Notes: generated by a model from the sequence alone, not told the origin. A DNA stretch of 8,929 nucleotides from Planctomycetota bacterium (GCA_024278775.1 JAJRSP010000109.1:1-8929), one strand, 5' to 3'; shown: positions 1 through 6,810, numbered from the stretch's first letter. Translations and numbers: made by a program.

Positions 1-1
1 C

Positions 2-736
2 AGCTCCGACCGCGTCCTCGCGGGTATCCACATCCTTCAGGCTGACCCCCGCAAACAGGTAAGCTGGAATGTCACACGAGTGGAAGGTACACTCGGTGAT
101 CAGGGACCAGGCAACGGAACATCGAACGGCTTCGACGGTGAAACCGGATTTGTTCGTACATTTGACACAAAAATCACCAGCCCGTCTCAAACCTACAACG
201 CCGTTGTGTTCATTAACCTTAACGATGCCGAATTGGGCGCGGCAGGCCTGGACCCGGCTGATGTTCGTCTCCACGTCCTCAATGCCGGACGGTGGGAAGT
301 CGCCGGCACCAACGACCTCGGAGATTCCGTACCCACCACCACTGTCGGGGACTACGGTTTCACTTTCAGGAATGGAGAGCAGCAGTTCTGGGCCGTCCGC
401 GATGACATCTCCATCTTCGCGGTGGGTAAGCCTGTCATCCCAGAAGCACCTCAACCCGAACAACCCCTACCCGGTGATGACGATGAGGACGGCGTCAACA
501 ATGATCTCGATCTTTGTCCCAATACTGTAGCCGGTGCCGTCGTCGATGCGGATGGTTGCGAAATCGTCGCCGATGAGGAACCGGCTCAGTCAACACCGGA
601 TAACTCGAATCAAGACGTCTGCGGTGCAGGATTACCCCTCTGCGGGGCCATGGGACTTGCCGCCATGCTGGGGATGATGCTCGGGTTAGTTGGTATGAAA
701 AGCGGCATTCGGAAAACGCACTGCCGCCGCCGGTAG
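2..736 (+). CDS. Surface-anchored protein with thrombospondin type 3 repeat, C-terminal part (5' end outside window)
   Basis: The frame is open from base 2 to a TAG at 734-736, giving 244 visible residues. A GTG at 80 is probably internal because the reading continues upstream without a stop. The first ~150 residues look like an extracellular beta-rich domain with Asn/Gly/Thr-rich strands. It resembles the modules that precede anchors in planctomycete secreted proteins, but I cannot name the family. Next comes an acidic calcium-binding-type stretch, DDDEDGVNNDLDLCPNT, then VDADGC, which fits a thrombospondin type 3 repeat. The C-terminus has a Cys/Gly pair (CGAGLPLCGAMG), a hydrophobic segment rich in Met, Leu and Gly, and a basic end (KTHCRRR). 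Together these suggest a membrane or cell-envelope anchor. The gene converges on yajC with a hairpin between them. The function of the missing N-terminal part is unknown. That this is a real exported protein is well supported; its biochemical role is not. Confidence 0.82.
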   Translation, partial: SSDRVLAGIHILQADPRKQVSWNVTRVEGTLGDQGPGNGTSNGFDGETGFVRTFDTKITSPSQTYNAVVFINLNDAELGAAGLDPADVRLHVLNAGRWEVAGTNDLGDSVPTTTVGDYGFTFRNGEQQFWAVRDDISIFAVGKPVIPEAPQPEQPLPGDDDEDGVNNDLDLCPNTVAGAVVDADGCEIVADEEPAQSTPDNSNQDVCGAGLPLCGAMGLAAMLGMMLGLVGMKSGIRKTHCRRR

Positions 737-786
737 ATACCGGACCTTACCTTCGCGTTAGGCGACGGACCCAAAACCAATAGCGA

Positions 787-828
787 CACGATCCCGGTTG
801 GCCCTATACGGTGCCGGCCGGGATCGTG
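787..828 (+). terminator. Strong hairpin between convergent genes, probable terminator
   Basis: Arms CACGATCCCGG (787-797) and CCGGGATCGTG (818-828) are perfect inverted repeats. The stem continues inward through two T·G pairs and GGC/GCC (800-802 with 813-815), making 16 pairs around a 10-base loop. The wobble pairs work only in plus-strand RNA, so the structure favours the end of the upstream plus-strand gene, 50 bases after its stop. No T-run follows, so it is not a textbook intrinsic terminator. It could instead stabilise the 3' end or work with Rho. It could also shield yajC from antisense transcription. Confidence 0.55.
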
Positions 829-855
829 CGTCTGTACGGAACCGGAAGCCACGCA

Positions 856-1257
856 TTACGTCGCATCAAGTTTGACGTCGGAGTCGTCGTGGATGATGCG
901 CTGAATCGCCGTCTTCACGAAAGCCATCTTCGTGTTGGTCGACTCGTCCACCTTGAGGACGACTTCATGATCTTTCACGGAATGCACCGTACCGATCACC
1001 CCACCCACCGTTAGCACGCGGACGTTTTTGCTAAGCCCTTCGAAAAGCTGCTGCCTTTCGCGCTCTCGCTTCTTCGTCTGGCTGCGTTGATTGAGAAACA
1101 TGAAGACGACCATGCCCATCATCAGCGCGAAAAACAAACCCATCCCCGCGCCGGGTGGTGCCTGAGTGGATGGGGTCGTGGGTCCGGCCGGGGCACCAGC
1201 GCCGCCGGCGGGATTGGCCTGTGCCAGAAGAGATACGATCGTGATCCAAACGTTCAT
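856..1257 (-). CDS. yajC: Preprotein translocase accessory subunit YajC
   Basis: This encodes a 133-residue single-pass membrane protein that associates with SecDF-YidC and assists Sec-dependent export. It has a short hydrophobic N-terminus, then a low-complexity Gly/Ala/Pro linker (~residues 16-38). One transmembrane helix follows (~39-56, GLFFALMMGMVVFMFLNQRSQ region) with the characteristic charged junction QRSQTKKRERERQ. The cytoplasmic domain matches the family core: LSKNVRVLTVGGVIGTVHSVKDHEVVLKV, here split as residues ~75-90 and ~91-103. The length is normal for the family. I chose ATG 1257 because it overlaps the tgt stop as ATGA and has an AAGAGGA Shine-Dalgarno six bases upstream; a longer open frame to 1479 lies inside tgt and is not expected to be used. 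Downstream is a convergent gene, so secD and secF, the usual followers, are absent here. Confidence 0.95.
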   Translation of the reverse strand: MNVWITIVSLLAQANPAGGAGAPAGPTTPSTQAPPGAGMGLFFALMMGMVVFMFLNQRSQTKKRERERQQLFEGLSKNVRVLTVGGVIGTVHSVKDHEVVLKVDESTNTKMAFVKTAIQRIIHDDSDVKLDAT

Positions 1258-2429
1258 GCGTGGTCCTCTTGGTCTGGTCCGGAAGTCGCCATCGCCGCGA
1301 TGGGGAACTCGTCGGGGATTGTCGCCAGTTGTCCCGTGCGAATCAACTCCCGAATTCGGGCCATGAAACGCTGAAAAAACCGCAGATTGTGAATCGAGGT
1401 CAACGTGGGGCCAAGCATCTCCCCGGCATTGAATAGATGCCGGACGTAACCACGGGAATAATGCTGGCAGGAATAACAATCACAACCGAGTTCGATGGGC
1501 TCGGAATCGAGCTTGTGCCGCTCGTTTCGCATGCGGATTGGGCCTGTCGGGGTAAACGCCTGAGCATTGCGGCCGTTGCGCGTCGGCAAGACACAATCGA
1601 ACATATCCACACCCGCTTGTACCGCTGCTAATATGTCTCGCGGCATGCCCACCCCCATCAGATAACGTGGCTTCTCGGCGGGGAGCGACTGTGCGGTCGG
1701 CCCGAGCGTCGCAATCATCTCCTCATGTGACTCCCCCACCGAAAGACCGCCAATAGCATATCCGGGGAAGTCGATCTCGATCAGGGCGGCCGCACAACGC
1801 CGCCGCTCGGCCAGATCAAGCCCCCCCTGGACAATACCGAACAGGGCCTGATCCACCCGCCGGTGGTGGGTTTTGCATTCTCGCGCCCAGCGGATGGTAC
1901 GATCCACGGCCGTCCGCATGAACTCAGTCGAACACGGCAGCGGCGGACATTGGTCGAACGCCATGATGACGTCGGCACCGAGATCGTTTTGCACTGCCAT
2001 CGCTATCTTCGGATCGAGCCGCATACGAGCACCGTCGATGTGCGACTGAAACTCAACGCCGTCGTCCGTAATATTGTTAATGTCGGCCAGCGAAAACACC
2101 TGATAGCCGCCGCTATCGGTGAGAATCGGCCCCTCCCAGCCCATAAACGTGTGAAGTCCACCCAGATCACGCACGATCTGCGCCGTCGGTCGAAGTTGCA
2201 AATGGTAGGTGTTGGCCAGGATCATGCCGGCACCGGTCTCGCGAACCTGGTCCGGCGTGACCCCCTTGATGGACCCGGCCGTCCCCACCGGCATGAACAC
2301 CGGCGTCTCCACCAATCCATGCGGCGTGGTCAGCACACCGCAGCGTGCCGCACCGTCACCACACTCTACGGAAAAAGAAAACATGCGCGAAGCGTACCGC
2401 GTATCGCGACGCTCGGCCATTCGATTCAT
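1254..2429 (-). CDS. tgt: tRNA-guanine transglycosylase (queuosine, bacterial type)
   Basis: Tgt exchanges guanine 34 of GUN-anticodon tRNAs for preQ1, the committed tRNA step of queuosine synthesis. From ATG 2429 the product is 391 residues, close to the usual ~375. The N-terminal core has TPHGLVETPVFMPVGT and the loop TDSGGYQVFSL with the first catalytic Asp (~D105). FGIVQGG (~197-203) and GGLSVGE (~227-233) follow, then the nucleophile Asp in DMFDCVLPTRNGR (~D278). The zinc site is CDCYSC (C316, C318, C321) plus His in TSIHNLRF (H347). All expected active-site and metal residues are present. The start is a judgement: ATG 2429 has GAGAG just upstream. ATG 2420 and ATG 2384 (MFSFSVE) are alternatives, and 2384 aligns best with shorter homologues. 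A further open extension to 2579 reads through the leader hairpin and is not protein-like. The stop overlaps the yajC start. Confidence 0.96.
   Translation of the reverse strand: MNRMAERRDTRYASRMFSFSVECGDGAARCGVLTTPHGLVETPVFMPVGTAGSIKGVTPDQVRETGAGMILANTYHLQLRPTAQIVRDLGGLHTFMGWEGPILTDSGGYQVFSLADINNITDDGVEFQSHIDGARMRLDPKIAMAVQNDLGADVIMAFDQCPPLPCSTEFMRTAVDRTIRWARECKTHHRRVDQALFGIVQGGLDLAERRRCAAALIEIDFPGYAIGGLSVGESHEEMIATLGPTAQSLPAEKPRYLMGVGMPRDILAAVQAGVDMFDCVLPTRNGRNAQAFTPTGPIRMRNERHKLDSEPIELGCDCYSCQHYSRGYVRHLFNAGEMLGPTLTSIHNLRFFQRFMARIRELIRTGQLATIPDEFPIAAMATSGPDQEDHA
1264..1270 (-). promoter_or_regulatory. Ribosome binding site of yajC inside tgt
   Basis: AAGAGGA on the minus strand sits six bases before the yajC ATG and lies within the final codons of tgt. 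It decides the yajC start and, with the ATGA overlap, points to translational coupling. Confidence 0.65.
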
Positions 2430-2484
2430 GCGGGTCTCTCTATTGCGTGTGTATGACGGAATCGGCAACCATGGCAAACAGTAG

Positions 2485-2526
2485 GGCAGGTCGTTCTTTC
2501 GCCTCAAGGCAAAAGGTTGACCTGCC
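2485..2526 (-). other. Two-storey hairpin in the tgt leader (structured RNA or palindromic repeat)
   Basis: On the minus strand the element reads, outside to inside: an 8-bp stem (GGCAGGTC with GACCTGCC), a symmetric internal loop AAC/AAC, a second 8-bp stem (CTTTTGCC with GGCGAAAG, one T·G pair), and a TTGA tetraloop. It covers 42 bases and ends 55 bases before the tgt ATG. The single wobble pairs only in minus-strand RNA, the direction of tgt. Candidates are a cis-acting leader structure, a 3' end for the upstream gene (no T-run follows), or a dispersed intergenic palindrome. The bases just outside it (GTCATTGCAAA) resemble the edge of a common bacterial repeat type. I recognise no named riboswitch. 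Confidence 0.6.
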
Positions 2527-2600
2527 TTTGCAATGACGCTTCGCCTTTTCTTTGGGTGTCGTTTGTTTGGTAACGCCACGGAGGAGGCAGGTACCCCCCA

Positions 2601-2628
2601 CGTATGTCTTAGCCCCCTATCGTGTCAA
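2601..2628 (-). promoter_or_regulatory. Candidate sigma-70 promoter for tgt-yajC
   Basis: A perfect TTGACA -35 box (2623-2628) is followed after 16 bases by CATACG (2601-2606), which keeps three of six consensus positions. Transcription would begin near 2594 and give a leader of about 165 bases that includes the two-storey hairpin. The -10 box is weak, and planctomycete promoters are poorly defined. Confidence 0.35.
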
Positions 2629-2645
2629 TCAGCGTGGAACGCCAT

Positions 2646-3197
2646 TCAATCGGCGTAGTGTTCACGAAGGGCGGCGGCTACGGTCTCGACAATCTGACAG
2701 TCGCAGTACGCGCCGTGGCGGATGAAAACGAGCTTGGTGTCCCGGATAGCTTCCGCCGACCAGCCGGCCGCGGAAAGCACCTCGGCCACCCTCGCAAAAT
2801 CGCCACCGCAGGCTTTCTGCGGTGACCGACCCATAGACTTTTTTAGTCCTGCGAAAAACGACGCTTTACTGAGTCGGGCGTAGATTTCGCCCTCGCGCTC
2901 GACCACATCTTCGCTACGGGGATGCTTGAGAAAAACGTCGATCGACTCATTCGGAGCGAGCTCCAGCCAGACAAACCCGGCCAGCCGGGACGCACGAAAG
3001 GAATCGGGGATCACACTCACCAACCGCTGAAACCGCTCCTCGGGAAGCAGATCGGCAAAACCGGACCAGCGAAAGATCACACTCATGCGATTCCACCGCT
3101 CGCTGTGGACAACCTCGACCGTGATGCCCGGGAACCCGTCCGAGAGCATCTCAATCAGTTCGTTCTCAACCGTCTTGTCGCGCGCGACACCAACCAT
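2646..3197 (-). CDS. Conserved-looking hypothetical protein, 183 aa
   Basis: I do not recognise this protein. It is soluble, with no signal peptide or membrane segment. The N-terminal ~60 residues (LIEMLSDGFPGITVEVVH, then VIFRWSGFADLLPEERFQRL) alternate strand and helix in a way loosely like the small BolA/KH-type fold. That is only an impression. The middle part has FVWLELAPNES and FLKHPRSEDVV. The last third, from CGGDFARVAEVLSAAGW to the end, carries the motif HGAYCDCQIVETV with a CxC pair plus an isolated upstream Cys. ATG 3197 is the earliest usable start because an in-frame TAG lies nine bases upstream. There is no clear Shine-Dalgarno, but a TTGACA promoter lies very close. The gene is followed by 216 bases and then tgt on the same strand, and it is divergent from the DUF1015 gene. 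Codon use looks like that of its neighbours. Confidence 0.78.
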   Translation of the reverse strand: MVGVARDKTVENELIEMLSDGFPGITVEVVHSERWNRMSVIFRWSGFADLLPEERFQRLVSVIPDSFRASRLAGFVWLELAPNESIDVFLKHPRSEDVVEREGEIYARLSKASFFAGLKKSMGRSPQKACGGDFARVAEVLSAAGWSAEAIRDTKLVFIRHGAYCDCQIVETVAAALREHYAD

Positions 3198-3205
3198 GGG
3201 CGACT

Positions 3206-3233
3206 AATGTCTACAACCCCGAGCCTCTGTCAA
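3206..3233 (-). promoter_or_regulatory. Candidate promoter giving a nearly leaderless mRNA
   Basis: TTGACA (3228-3233, perfect -35) is followed by a 16-base spacer and GACATT (3206-3211, three of six including A2 and T6). The predicted start point is about 3199, two or three bases before the ATG at 3197. This fits the absence of a Shine-Dalgarno. No good promoter was seen for the divergent DUF1015 gene in the rest of the 210-base gap. Confidence 0.4.
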
Positions 3234-3407
3234 GAAGCCGCACGCACCACCCCAGCGTCTCGTGGCACTTGTTAGGTTGGGCAAGCATAGGCTACAACAC
3301 TAATCTTAACGTGGACGGTATCTCTTTCGTGGCCTCTGGTCGCCGATAGATATAGGCTCTCGGACGTTGTATGTTCCGTATCGAACCGTGCGAAAGGAAT
3401 CGAAATC

Positions 3408-4649
3408 ATGCTCGAAGTGGCACCGTTTGCGGCCATCCGGTTTGACCATACCAAGACCCACGGCGATCTGTCGGCGCTTATCGCTCCGCCATACGACGTG
3501 CTTGACAAGGGCGACAAAGACGCACTGCTCGCGCGGAGCGATCGCAACATCGTTGCCATTGACCTACCGCATCTTCCCCCGAAGTCAGCCGGCCCGGCCG
3601 AGTGCTACGATCGAGCGGCGAGAATGCTTACCACGCGGCTACACGACGGCACGCTCACCCGCGAAAACCAACCCGCGCTCTACCTCTATCACCAAACCTT
3701 CACCCATGAGGGGCAGACCTACACCCGAAAAAAATTCATCGCCCGCGTACGACTGCGGCCATTCACAGACGGCGTTATCCTCCCACACGAACTGACCTTC
3801 GGCGGACCGAAGGAAGACCGCCTCGCGCTCATGAAGGCAACCAAGTGTCAGCTCTCCCCGATCTTCGGGCTGTTTGCCGACCCGCAGCATCGCGTGGACC
3901 GGGCGTTTGCAAGTACGGCGGCCGCCACACCCCACGCCACGGCGATGTTGGACGACGTGCGAAACGATATGTGGATCGTGACGGACCACACCATAATCAA
4001 CTCGGTCATCTCGACGCTAGGCGAGGGCAAGCTCTACATCGCCGATGGGCACCACCGCTACAGCACGGCCTTGATGTACCAATCTTGGGCATGGGAACAA
4101 CACGGCGGCACGCTGCCTGAAGATCATCCGGCCAACTTTGTCATGTTCGTGCTGGCCAGCATGGACGACCCGGGCTGTCTGATTCTGCCATACTATCGTG
4201 CGTTGAAACGCATCACCCTGGACGCGCTGCTCACGGCTTGGTCCGATGGAGTCGAGCCGTGCGAAGCGACCGCGGCCGACCTCGTGCTGATGGACGGGGC
4301 CACGCAGCAAGACACGCCGGTACGGTTCACCCATCGCCCTGTGCTGAAAAAGCTGGAACCCGACCAGTGCGAACCGTGGTATGACCTGGACTACGCCTAC
4401 CTGCACCGGTATCTGCTCGATGAGCTATACAAGAAGAACCTTGGCGCTGATCCGAAGATTCGCTATGTGAAGTCGGCCGCCGCCGCAAAGAAGACAGCAC
4501 GTGATGAATCCGGCGTCGCGCTACTGACCAAACCGACGCCGCTGGCACACCTCCGCGCGGTCTCCGATGCCGGCGGGTACATGCCGCAAAAGAGCACCTA
4601 CTTTTTCCCAAAGCTCGCGACGGGGCTGACGATCAATCCGTTGGAATAG
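3408..4649 (+). CDS. DUF1015 family protein (COG4198-like)
   Basis: This 413-residue soluble protein belongs to a widespread family of uncertain biochemical function. Family signatures are visible in order: an N-terminal PFAAIRFD; IAPPYDVLDK (~25-34); the LYLYHQTF strand (~91-98); PHELTFGGPKEDRL (~126-139); and the hallmark ADGHHRYSTAL (~212-222), whose paired His residues look like an active or metal-binding site. A C-terminal part follows (FVMFVLASMDDPGCLILPYYRAL split around 244-265), ending with YFFPKLATGL. The length fits the family. The start is ATG 3408, with AAAGGA at 3393-3398 nine bases upstream. The gene stands alone on the plus strand, divergent from the 183-aa gene and convergent with clpS. 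In some genomes the family sits beside serine biosynthesis genes, but nothing of that kind is seen here. The family assignment is firm; the role is unknown. Confidence 0.92.
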   Translation: MLEVAPFAAIRFDHTKTHGDLSALIAPPYDVLDKGDKDALLARSDRNIVAIDLPHLPPKSAGPAECYDRAARMLTTRLHDGTLTRENQPALYLYHQTFTHEGQTYTRKKFIARVRLRPFTDGVILPHELTFGGPKEDRLALMKATKCQLSPIFGLFADPQHRVDRAFASTAAATPHATAMLDDVRNDMWIVTDHTIINSVISTLGEGKLYIADGHHRYSTALMYQSWAWEQHGGTLPEDHPANFVMFVLASMDDPGCLILPYYRALKRITLDALLTAWSDGVEPCEATAADLVLMDGATQQDTPVRFTHRPVLKKLEPDQCEPWYDLDYAYLHRYLLDELYKKNLGADPKIRYVKSAAAAKKTARDESGVALLTKPTPLAHLRAVSDAGGYMPQKSTYFFPKLATGLTINPLE

Positions 4650-4740
4650 AGCATGCAAAACGCACGTTTCCGAATGCACGCGGCGTGACAAGGCGGGTTG
4701 CTTTTTCGCCACCCATGGTGAGAGCTGGAATCACCGAATC

Positions 4741-4765
4741 AACCGGCACTAACCGTCGGCCGGTT
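4741..4765 (-). terminator. Weak hairpin across the clpS stop codon
   Basis: AACCGGC (4741-4747) and GCCGGTT (4759-4765) form a 7-bp stem with an 11-base loop that contains the clpS TAG. It might mark the end of the miaB-clpS transcript, but no T-run follows. The rest of the 99-base convergent gap (4650-4748) holds no convincing intrinsic terminator for the DUF1015 gene. Confidence 0.25.
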
Positions 4766-5093
4766 CGAGCGTGGCCGACATGCTCCCCTCGCAACGGGAG
4801 ATACGCCAGTCGCGCCCAAAGGTATGGATTTGGTCTCGCTTCAGCTCGGCCCGTTCGAGCGTCGTCGTATCGAGAATGACCCGGCCCGTGCGGTCCACCT
4901 GCGACGCCAGTTCGTACGACCGTTCTTCGGGAAAGCCAAAGACTCGTGCCAGCATGCCGATGACGTATTCGTAGGTGTGGTCGTCATCGTCCAGCAGGAT
5001 CACGTGATAGAGCGGCGGCCGCTCGCTCTTATGCGAAGGCGTCGGCACCGGCTTGCGTGTGACCGCTTTCTTTTTCTCAACCAGAATCGTCAT
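4749..5093 (-). CDS. clpS: ClpS-family Clp protease adaptor, divergent N-degron pocket
   Basis: ClpS binds proteins with bulky hydrophobic N-termini and delivers them to the ClpA (or ClpC) unfoldase. The 114-residue product has a Lys/Pro-rich flexible N-terminus (~1-27), as expected for the adaptor's unfoldase-engaging tail. The core begins PPLYHVILLDDDDHTYEYV (~27-44) and continues with the helix LARVFGFPEERSYELASQVD. Aligned by eye with E. coli ClpS, the pocket residues Asn34 and His66 are both Asp here (D35 and D67), and Met40 is Tyr. Asp35 and Asp36 of E. coli are kept. Instead of the usual ending it has ELKRDQIHTFGRDWRISR then CEGSMSATLEP, a tail I associate with planctomycete members. 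ATG 5093 is preferred over the GTG at 5102. It lies 24 bases after the miaB stop, so the two are probably co-transcribed. Substrate specificity is likely altered; an N-end role is inferred from the fold only. Confidence 0.87.
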   Translation of the reverse strand: MTILVEKKKAVTRKPVPTPSHKSERPPLYHVILLDDDDHTYEYVIGMLARVFGFPEERSYELASQVDRTGRVILDTTTLERAELKRDQIHTFGRDWRISRCEGSMSATLEPADG

Positions 5094-5117
5094 GGAGCCC
5101 ACGCTACAATCATCAAA

Positions 5118-6647
5118 CTATGAAACCGAAGTACCCGAGGAACCACCCGCCCCCAACACCGGCAAACCTACGGGTATTGTGCCGTTTGCGGTCGTCTCGG
5201 TCAAGCACTCCTCAATCAGTTCGCCGTGCAACGTCAACGCGGTGGCCGCGCTAATTCGTATGTCGGCAAACTGACCGATGTGTTCCGGCTTGCCGGGGAA
5301 CACGACGATCTGATCCCGGCTGCTCCGCCCGACAAGCTGGTCGCTGCGCCGCCAATCCACCTCATCCCCGCGCGACTGCTCCGCCTCCTGCGCCTTGACG
5401 GCCGCCTTGCTATACCCCTCGACCAACACATGCAACGTCGTACCGAGTAGCGTCTGATTGTATTTTGTGGCAATGCCATCTTGCAGCGCGAGCAAGTCCT
5501 GGTTGCGCCGGCGCTTCACCTCATCGGGCACATCGTCCGCGCTGCGCTTCTCAGCCACCGTATCAGGACGCGGGGAGTACTTAAAAACAAAAATGTTCTT
5601 GAACCGACACCGCTCGATGAACCGGAGCGTGTCCTCGTGCTCCGCGTCTGTCTCACCGCAGAACCCGACGATAAAATCACTGGCGAGTGTGATGCCCGGT
5701 ACGATCTCGCGGGCCCGACCGATCAGGTCCAGATAGCCCGACACCGTGTACTGCCGCCGCATGCGCTTCAGCACGTTATCATTCCCGTGCTGCGCCGGGA
5801 GGTGCAGATAGTCACACACCTCGGGCACGTCGCGCATCACCTCGAAGATATCATCGGAAAAATCTCCGGGGTAGCTGGTGACAAACCGCACGCGCTCGAT
5901 GCCGTCCACCGCGGCCACCCGCGATAGCAGCTCGGCAAAGCGGACCGTCTTGCCGCCGTCCGTGTTGACATAGCTGTTGACCGTCTGCCCGAGAAGTGTC
6001 ACCTCTCTGGCACCACGACCGGCCAGCATCTTCGCCTCTTCCACGATCTGCGACGGCGGACGGCTCCGCTCCGCGCCGCGTGTAAACGGCACGACGCAAA
6101 AGGTGCAAAACTTATCGCAGCCGCGCTGCACGCGAATGTACGACTGCAACACGTTGGCCCCGACAGCCGGATCACGCGACAGGTCCAGCGCCTCGACCGA
6201 GTCAAACTCCACGGCCCGCTCCAGTGGCGTGCTCCTACGCGAAAGCGACTGCGACAGCGCCACCGCCCGCGAACGATTCGCCTGCACGTCTTCAATCAAC
6301 GCGGGCACTTTGTTCAGCTCACCCGGTCCACAGACCAGGTCGACGTGCGGCATCTTGGAAAAGATGCCGTCCGGATCGCGCTCGGCCATACAGCCGAGCA
6401 CACCAATCACCATCCCCGGCCGCCCGTTCTTGGGCCTTCTCAACCGCCCCAGACGCGATAGCACCTTCTGCTCGGCGTGGTCACGAACGCTGCACGTATT
6501 CAGCAGCACAACGTCGGCCGCCGTCAGGTCGGAGACCGCGTCATACCCCCTCGCGCGGAGCCGCCCCATCACGAGCTCGCTATCGAGCACGTTCATCTGG
6601 CAACCCATCGTCTCCAGAAAAACCGTTTTCCGTTCCGCCACCACCAT
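5118..6647 (-). CDS. miaB: tRNA-2-methylthio-N6-dimethylallyladenosine synthase MiaB
   Basis: MiaB is a radical-SAM methylthiotransferase that converts i6A37 to ms2i6A37 in tRNAs reading UNN codons. From ATG 6647 it has 509 residues. The N-terminal methylthiotransferase domain has GCQMN (C16), NTCSVRDHAEQK (C52) and GVLGCMAER (C86) for the auxiliary 4Fe-4S cluster. The radical-SAM domain has RGCDKFCTFCVVPFTRG with C177, C181 and C184, then LLGQTVNSY, HLPAQHGND and SDFIVGFCGET. A TRAM RNA-binding domain (~397-480) ends in a ~28-residue Gly/Ser/Thr-rich extension beyond the usual end. Two family motifs differ by eye: QSGSD is QHGND, and GFPGET is GFCGET. The start is uncertain: GGAG touches ATG 6647 directly, so the in-frame GTG at 6641, six bases from GGAG, may be the true start. 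Open frame to 6743 is not family-like. It is followed by clpS. Confidence 0.96.
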   Translation of the reverse strand: MVVAERKTVFLETMGCQMNVLDSELVMGRLRARGYDAVSDLTAADVVLLNTCSVRDHAEQKVLSRLGRLRRPKNGRPGMVIGVLGCMAERDPDGIFSKMPHVDLVCGPGELNKVPALIEDVQANRSRAVALSQSLSRRSTPLERAVEFDSVEALDLSRDPAVGANVLQSYIRVQRGCDKFCTFCVVPFTRGAERSRPPSQIVEEAKMLAGRGAREVTLLGQTVNSYVNTDGGKTVRFAELLSRVAAVDGIERVRFVTSYPGDFSDDIFEVMRDVPEVCDYLHLPAQHGNDNVLKRMRRQYTVSGYLDLIGRAREIVPGITLASDFIVGFCGETDAEHEDTLRFIERCRFKNIFVFKYSPRPDTVAEKRSADDVPDEVKRRRNQDLLALQDGIATKYNQTLLGTTLHVLVEGYSKAAVKAQEAEQSRGDEVDWRRSDQLVGRSSRDQIVVFPGKPEHIGQFADIRISAATALTLHGELIEECLTETTANGTIPVGLPVLGAGGSSGTSVS

Positions 6648-6705
6648 CTCCAAGAGGAACCACCGGCCCCGATTGCGCCGATCTGCACCACGCCCGCGAC
6701 CCGTT

Positions 6706-6711
6706 ATTCTA
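6706..6711 (-). promoter_or_regulatory. Candidate -10 box for miaB-clpS
   Basis: TAGAAT on the minus strand matches five of six consensus positions and lies about 60 bases before the miaB start. No acceptable -35 box stands at 16-18 bases upstream, so support is weak. Confidence 0.25.
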
Positions 6712-6770
6712 CAGAATTCATGCCGCCGATGCACGCGCGACAATGTGTACCGCTACTTCGACATCAGACG

Positions 6771-6810
6771 GCGGGTGCCCCATTCTTCGGGTACTCCCGA
6801 AGGGTGGGGG
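6771..6810 (+). repeat. REP-like hairpin unit, left copy
   Basis: A 14-bp stem joins 6778-6791 and 6796-6809 around the loop TACT; the two T·G pairs form on the plus strand. It is preceded by GCGGGTG. The first 17 bases (6771-6787) recur inverted and perfect at 6893-6909. Together with the right copy it makes a head-to-head pair like a BIME in the 340-base gene-free stretch between the dehydrogenase gene and miaB. Confidence 0.7.

Noticed and set aside
2430..2579. Fifty-residue N-terminal extension of Tgt
   Set aside because: It translates the leader hairpin, has no family similarity, and lacks a ribosome site at its ATG. ATG 2429 has a better upstream signal.
2430..2600. preQ1 riboswitch upstream of tgt
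   Set aside because: No short A-rich pseudoknot aptamer pattern of preQ1-I, II or III type was seen. The hairpin present has a different shape.
4650..4748. Intrinsic terminator for the DUF1015 gene around the TTTTT at 4703-4707
   Set aside because: Only a 4-bp GGCG/CGCC pairing encloses the T-run, so the geometry is wrong for an intrinsic terminator.
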